A stretch of DNA of 8,429 nucleotides, taken from contig JASHYB010000150.1 in the NCBI GenBank assembly GCA_030043255.1, forward strand, positions 1 to 8,429. Direction: 5' to 3'. The notes beneath the pieces were generated by a model, which saw nothing but the letters and a program-made list of their open reading frames with translations, was not told the DNA's origin and made no database searches. The position numbers and the translations under genes are program-made. Numbering within the stretch: position 1 is the first letter of the stretch; every line of letters begins with the position of its first letter. Positions 4,735 to 8,429 of the stretch are shown here, one piece after another. This DNA is from Thermoplasmata archaeon. GTDB lineage: Archaea; Thermoplasmatota; Thermoplasmata; Lutacidiplasmatales; UBA184.

Positions 4735-7700
4735 TCAGGCGGCCTTGCGGGGCCGGCGACGGGGTTCCTTCGCGGAGGTCTCCTCCGCGAGCTCCGGGTC
4801 CATCGGGTTCGGCGGGTCGTTGGCGAAGGGGGAGCGGTCCGCCGTCGGCTCGACGCCGGGGGTGCCGGCCGGCCGCAGGCGCTTGGCGACCCGGTGCGAC
4901 GCCGGGGTCGCCGGCGGCGGGAAGCCGCCCTCCGGCGAGTACTGGCGTAGGAAGTTCAGCCAGATCCGCCCGTGGCTCTGGACGGAGACCTCGAGGCGTT
5001 CCCGCAGGTCGTTCAGGGCCCGGTCGACCTCCTGCTGCTGGCGGTGCAGCTCGTCCAGCAGTTCGCCTCGCATCGCCGTCAGCTGCGCCTCGGTGGGCTT
5101 GGCCCGGGCGTTCGTCTCGTTCTCCGTGAGCTTCAGCCAGGTCTGCCGGACGATCGGCAGGACGTGGTCGTTGACCACCATGAGCCGCCGGTCGAGGTCG
5201 TCCAGCTCCTCGTGGACCCGGGCCCCGAGCCCCTTGAGGTCTCCCTCGCGCGCGGCCAGCTTCGCTTCGAGATCGGCGAGCCGGCCCTCCGCCTCGTCGG
5301 CGTCGGCCCGCAGGCGGGCCTCGGCGTCGGCCAGCGCCTGGGCGAGCGCGCTCATCTGCTCGGCCCGGGCCGCCTCCACGGCGCCCGCGGTCGCCTCCTG
5401 CAGCTGGGCGCCGAACTCGGGCGAGCTGAAGGTCGAGGCGATCGTCCCCTCGAGGTCCGCCTTCAGGCGGGCGAGCAGCTCAACGTACTTCTCCTGCTCC
5501 GCCGCCTGGTTCTCGCGGACCATCTGCTCGACGAACGACTGCATGCGGACCTGCAGGCCGGCGAGGGAGGCCCGGTGCGCCTCGTTGATCTCGGCGAGGC
5601 GGGCGTCGCGCTCCACCGCGAGCCGCCGCTCGACGTGCGCGACCCGGTCGTCCGCCGACGCGCTCAGCCGCTGCGCCTCCCCGCCGAGCGCGGCGGTGAG
5701 ATGCTCTTCGATGTCCTTGGTCCGGCCGTCGACCAGGATTCCGACGCGCTGCTCGAGCTCGCGCGACTCGCGCGTGCGCCGCTGCTCCGCCTCGGCGAGG
5801 CGGCCGTCGAGGATCTCCCGCACCCGGGCCTCCGTCTCCTCCCGGACCGAGGTCCCCTGCTCCTTCGCCTCGAGCAGCTCGAGGTCGAGCTGGGCGACCA
5901 GCGCGGCGCGGAGGTCCTCCTCGGACTTCGCGATCTGGGCGGCGAGCTCGTCCGACGTCTCCTTGAGGTCGCGGCGGAACCGCTCGGCCCAGCCCTCGGC
6001 GGTCGCGCGCATCGACTCGGCGACCCGGGTCTCGATCTGCGCCAGGCGAGGGTCGACCTTCGCGGCGACCTGCGCCTCGACCTCGGGCCCGAGCGTCTGC
6101 GCCGTCATCGCCGGGCGCCGCTCCAGCTCGGCGATGCGGGGGGTGAGGTCGGCCCGCACGCCGTCGGCCGACCGGCCCATCCCCTCCACCGCCTCCTTCA
6201 GGCGGCTCTCCAGGGTCAGGGTCCAGCGGCGCTCGAGCTCGCGGACCGCGAGGGAGAGCCGGGCGTCCAGCAGCCCCTTCTCGGCGGGGCTGGGGAGTAC
6301 CGGGGCGCCGCGCAGCGGCAGGACCCCGGCGGCTGCGGGGGTGCCGGTCGGCGACGGCAGCGGTCCCGGGGCGACGGCCGAGGGCGGAGGGACCGGCGGG
6401 ACCGCGGCGGACTTCAGCAGGGAGGGGTCGTCGGAGGTGGAAACGGGCACGGCGGTCGGCTCGCCCGGAGGCACAGCGACCTGCGTGGGCCCGCGGAGCC
6501 ACTGCGGCAACCCCGTCGCGGGTCGGTCGGCGGGCGGGGTAGGGGCAGCGGCGACGGCGGCCGGCGCGGCCACGGGACTCGTCGACGGGGCGGCGGGCGG
6601 GTCGGCCGACGCAGGGGCGGCGGCGGCCGCCGCAGGTACTGGGCTCGCGGGAGGGCTGGGCGCCGCGGGCGGAGCGGCGGAGAGCAGCGGGGCCTCGCCC
6701 GGGCGCGCCTCTAGGTAGGCGTTCGCGCGCTTGGCCATCTCGCCGGTCGCCTGGACCGGCCGGCCGCGGGGCCGGGCGAGCAGGAGCGCGGCGGTCTCCA
6801 TCGCCGTGCCGATGCGCCACATCTCCTTGCGGCGCTCCCGACCGGTCGGCGCCTCGGGGTCGGCGAGCGCGGCGCTCAGGCGGGCCGCCTCGACCTGGTC
6901 GACGCGGCGGACCACCTCGGCCGCCTTCTCGTCGGCGTGGTCTCGGACGTACTGCAGGATCAGCGGCAGGTTCTCCTTGCCGCGGGAGCTCGGCGGGCGC
7001 GTCAGGTCGCGCAGCGACACCGGCTGCGACTGCCAGCTCTGCATGCGCTTGGCGTGCCGGTCCCCCTCCGCCTCCTGGCGGGGGACCCGCATCACCGCGA
7101 GCGCGAGGGGGATCTGCTCGGCGAACTCCCGCAGGTTGACCTTCGGGGCCGGCAGGAAGTACGGGAAGACGAGGAAGCCGGAGAGGGCGACGAGCGCCGC
7201 CGGCAGCGTGCGGACGAGGTCGCAGACCACCTGGGCGACGGCGTCCCACTGGTCGCTGGCGACCAGCACCACCGGCTCGGTGGTCCCGCGGTGGAACAGG
7301 AACCCCTCGCCGACCGCCTGGTAGACGGAGGCGTCGGGCGGGGCGGTGGGCCGGCGGGTCTCGGTGCGGCCGACCATCGTCGCGTGGGCGCGCAGGATCG
7401 TCGCGCCGAACTCGCCGCCGCTGACCAGCTCCTCGGTCGAGAAGACCAGGGTCTTCATGCCGAGCCGGGGCCGGTCCTCGGTCGACAGGAACATCCGGCC
7501 CACGCAGGTGTAGCGGCCGCCGGCGGCCGGGTAGAGGAACAGGTTCGGGTAGAACGACAGCGTCTGGCTCGGGTCCGGGTCCCAGTAGTCCTGGGTGTCG
7601 GCGACGTTGATCGTCAGGTTGCCGACGGCCCGGATCGACTCCAGCGCCTCGTGGCGGGCCGGGAACTCGTCCGGGATCGCCGTGTAGCCGGGGCTCTCCG

Positions 7701-7779
7701 CCTCGTTGTCGACCTGACGGCACCAGACCGAGGCGATCGGAGCGACCGTGCGCGCGTACCCGGTCTCGCCGGCGGCCAT
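4735..7779 (-). CDS. Large GTPase-associated coiled-coil protein, possible GAP1-N-like N-terminal domain (1014 aa)
   Basis: I do not recognise a named family. Numbering here is from the GTG at 7782. Residues 1 to about 250 look globular, with motifs GYTAIPDEFP (32-41), ADTQDYWDPDPS (61-72), GRMFLSTEDRPRLGMKTLVFS (in 95-115) and LPAALVALSGFLVFPYFLP (193-211). The pattern of a conserved L..LP..L element before a strand, and an RLG-TLVF segment, loosely recalls the GTPase-associated protein 1 N-terminal (GAP1-N) domains. Residues about 265-360 are helical and charged. Residues 362-500 are a low-complexity Pro/Ala linker. Residues about 501-935 are a long coiled coil containing three or so 26-residue repeats (633-736). 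The tail 950-1015 is disordered and ends basic (EPRRRPRKAA). There is no convincing TM helix or signal peptide. I chose ATG 7777-7779, overlapping the GTPase stop (TGATG), because GGGGT (7784-7788) lies 4 nt upstream; GTG at 7782 would leave only 1 nt. A role as GTPase effector or scaffold is inferred. Confidence 0.85.
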   Translation of the reverse strand: MAAGETGYARTVAPIASVWCRQVDNEAESPGYTAIPDEFPARHEALESIRAVGNLTINVADTQDYWDPDPSQTLSFYPNLFLYPAAGGRYTCVGRMFLSTEDRPRLGMKTLVFSTEELVSGGEFGATILRAHATMVGRTETRRPTAPPDASVYQAVGEGFLFHRGTTEPVVLVASDQWDAVAQVVCDLVRTLPAALVALSGFLVFPYFLPAPKVNLREFAEQIPLALAVMRVPRQEAEGDRHAKRMQSWQSQPVSLRDLTRPPSSRGKENLPLILQYVRDHADEKAAEVVRRVDQVEAARLSAALADPEAPTGRERRKEMWRIGTAMETAALLLARPRGRPVQATGEMAKRANAYLEARPGEAPLLSAAPPAAPSPPASPVPAAAAAAPASADPPAAPSTSPVAAPAAVAAAPTPPADRPATGLPQWLRGPTQVAVPPGEPTAVPVSTSDDPSLLKSAAVPPVPPPSAVAPGPLPSPTGTPAAAGVLPLRGAPVLPSPAEKGLLDARLSLAVRELERRWTLTLESRLKEAVEGMGRSADGVRADLTPRIAELERRPAMTAQTLGPEVEAQVAAKVDPRLAQIETRVAESMRATAEGWAERFRRDLKETSDELAAQIAKSEEDLRAALVAQLDLELLEAKEQGTSVREETEARVREILDGRLAEAEQRRTRESRELEQRVGILVDGRTKDIEEHLTAALGGEAQRLSASADDRVAHVERRLAVERDARLAEINEAHRASLAGLQVRMQSFVEQMVRENQAAEQEKYVELLARLKADLEGTIASTFSSPEFGAQLQEATAGAVEAARAEQMSALAQALADAEARLRADADEAEGRLADLEAKLAAREGDLKGLGARVHEELDDLDRRLMVVNDHVLPIVRQTWLKLTENETNARAKPTEAQLTAMRGELLDELHRQQQEVDRALNDLRERLEVSVQSHGRIWLNFLRQYSPEGGFPPPATPASHRVAKRLRPAGTPGVEPTADRSPFANDPPNPMDPELAEETSAKEPRRRPRKAA
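5575..5886 (-). repeat. Degenerate 26-residue tandem repeat in the coiled coil
   Basis: Within the large protein, Asp residues at 633, 659, 685 and 711 open segments spaced exactly 26 residues apart. The openings are DLEL, DGRL, DGRT and DDRV. In the first three units the same column (offset 18-21) reads EARV, EQRV and AQRL. The related D-x-R-L-x-x-x-E motif also occurs outside this register at 506, 577 and 726. It looks like an ancestral coiled-coil duplication and is visible only at protein level. Confidence 0.45.
6283..6699 (-). other. Pro/Ala-rich low-complexity linker segment within the coiled-coil gene
   Basis: Residues 362-500 of the large protein consist mostly of Pro and Ala with Ser, Thr, Gly and Val, including an AAAAAA run near 384-389 and many PP pairs. 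A short structured island, LPQWLRGPTQVAV (425-437), interrupts it. It is probably a flexible tether between the globular N-terminal region and the coiled coil, and may reach far across the cytoplasm. The segment is GC-saturated at DNA level, so indels between close strains would be expected. Confidence 0.8.
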
Positions 7780-8429
7780 CACGACCCCTTGGTCGCCCGC
7801 TTGGCGAGGACGCGCTCGCAGGCGCGGGCGAGGGGGAGCGTCGTGTTGACCATGACCGGGACGCCGAGCGTGGGGGAGCCGACCTCGGGGGCCTGCTCGC
7901 CGCTCTCGCCCAGGAACATCGGGTGCCCCTCGCCGGTCGACACCGCGCTGGAGATCAGGAAAACGTCCTCGCGCGTGGAGATCCCGCGCCCTTCCTGCGC
8001 GACCAGGATCGTCCCCATCCCGGCGCCGTCCCGGCGGAGCAGAAAGTCGGTCGGGTCGAAGTGGCTGCGGTAGGTGCGCTCCTTGACCGAGCGCTCGACC
8101 TCGGTGTAGAACTCCTTGAGCTTGTCCGCCTTGGAGATCGCGATCACCAGCGGCAGGTTCTTCGCCCGGACGTAGCGGAAGACCCCCCGGGCGAGGTTGA
8201 CCTGCTGGGCCTGGTCGCGCAGCGAGGCGAGCGACGGCGAGAGCAGCAGGATGACCGCGTCCGCCCCGTCCACGAAGCGGCCGAGCAGCGTGAGCCCGCG
8301 CCGCCAGAGCTCCTGGCGGTCCGGCCGCCAGGAGTCGAAGTGCGGGATCACCCGGCAGTTCTTCTCGGTGACCTCCCCCTCGGCGCCGGAGAACCAGAGC
8401 CGGTCGTAGGTGAAGTAGTCGGAGATGAT
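7779..8429 (-). CDS. TRAFAC-type GTPase, 5' truncated (C-terminal 216 residues)
   Basis: The minus-strand frame is open to the window edge, so the start and P-loop are outside. The visible residues begin IISDYFTYDRLWFSGAEGE. GADAVILLLSPS at about 50-61 is the typical hydrophobic strand after switch II. VIAISKADKL contains the G4 motif (SKAD, residues 99-102, Lys and Asp retained). VFLISSAVSTG (156-166) is the G5 region (SSA, 160-162). The end, GVPVMVNTTLPLARACERVL, resembles the C-terminal helix of TRAFAC/double-GTPase proteins. The place where DxxG (G3) is expected reads VIPHFDSWRPDRQELW (27-42), with Asp32 but no Gly, so the switch is atypical. The GTG at 8349-8351 is probably an internal Val because coding continues upstream with sensible composition. 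The stop overlaps the ATG of the coiled-coil gene (TGATG), indicating translational coupling and a functional pair. The GTPase superfamily call is good; the subfamily is uncertain. Confidence 0.8.
   Translation of the reverse strand: MISDYFTYDRLWFSGAEGEVTEKNCRVIPHFDSWRPDRQELWRRGLTLLGRFVDGADAVILLLSPSLASLRDQAQQVNLARGVFRYVRAKNLPLVIAISKADKLKEFYTEVERSVKERTYRSHFDPTDFLLRRDGAGMGTILVAQEGRGISTREDVFLISSAVSTGEGHPMFLGESGEQAPEVGSPTLGVPVMVNTTLPLARACERVLAKRATKGS

Noticed and set aside
4972..6714. A 580-codon plus-strand open frame over the same region
   Set aside because: It is the mirror of the coiled-coil codons, Leu/Arg/Gly/Asp-rich with no start context, promoter or recognisable domain.
4505..6718. A 737-codon plus-strand open frame antisense to the coiled-coil gene
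   Set aside because: The translation is almost only Ser, Arg, Ala and Gly, as expected antisense to a Glu/Ala/Arg-rich coiled coil at very high GC. It has no motif and also runs over the DUF2116-like gene.
7150..7210. Possible membrane helix in the large protein (residues about 193-211)
   Set aside because: The segment is broken by several Pro residues and fits a buried strand/helix better. No flanking topology signal was found.
5480..7723. A 747-codon minus-strand open frame, same strand but shifted from the large gene
   Set aside because: It consists of Arg/Gly/Pro/Ala strings. The chosen frame has structured motifs, a coupled start and an SD signal.
1..8429. CRISPR array, insertion sequence, tRNA or rRNA genes
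   Set aside because: No spaced direct repeats, terminal inverted repeats, transposase motifs or tRNA-like cloverleaf sequences were found on reading both strands by eye.

Overview
This 8.4 kb window is very GC-rich (about 70% by eye), gene-dense and archaeal. It carries an archaeal Trm-G10 tRNA methyltransferase, an archaeal-type phosphopantetheine adenylyltransferase with a C-terminal NTPase-like extension, a DUF2116-like zinc-ribbon membrane protein and a DUF5611-like small protein. Two promoters have TATA-like hexamers about 28-32 nt from the start codon. The adenylyltransferase/NTPase-like fusion and the DUF5611-like gene point to Thermoplasmatota, and the GC content to one of its high-GC environmental lineages. 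That placement is inference from gene content; there is no rRNA marker here.

Layout. (1) Plus strand, 1-1343: the 3' part of a Mut7-C RNase/zinc-ribbon gene overlaps, at ATGA, a tRNA (guanine-10-N2) dimethyltransferase gene, forming a translationally coupled RNA-metabolism pair. (2) 1344-1455 is a convergent intergenic spacer with GC palindromes and an oligo-T on the minus strand. (3) Minus strand, 3349 down to 1456: a DUF5611-like small gene, then a site-2-protease-type membrane metalloprotease with an added, heavily sequon-bearing C-terminal domain. A TTTTTA box sits at leaderless distance upstream. (4) Minus strand, 4668 down to 3418: a DUF2116-like Zn-ribbon/TM protein, the adenylyltransferase fusion (CoA biosynthesis) and a 73-residue ferredoxin-fold-like small protein. 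They are tightly spaced and probably one operon. (5) Minus strand, 8429 down to 4735: the 3' part of a TRAFAC-type GTPase gene, overlapping (TGATG) a gene for a 1014-residue protein with a globular N-terminal domain, a Pro/Ala-rich linker and a coiled coil of roughly 435 residues.

Regions 1-4 look like core archaeal housekeeping genes (tRNA modification, CoA synthesis, membrane proteolysis). The part most likely to be an undescribed system is region 5. A GTPase with visible G4 and G5 motifs but no classical DxxG in the visible part is translationally coupled to a large scaffold-like partner. The partner's N-terminal region loosely recalls the GTPase-associated protein (GAP1-N) domains found beside TRAFAC/double-GTPases in NTP-dependent systems. 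No tRNA, rRNA, CRISPR array, insertion sequence or attachment site was seen. No gene-free stretch exceeds about 115 bases.
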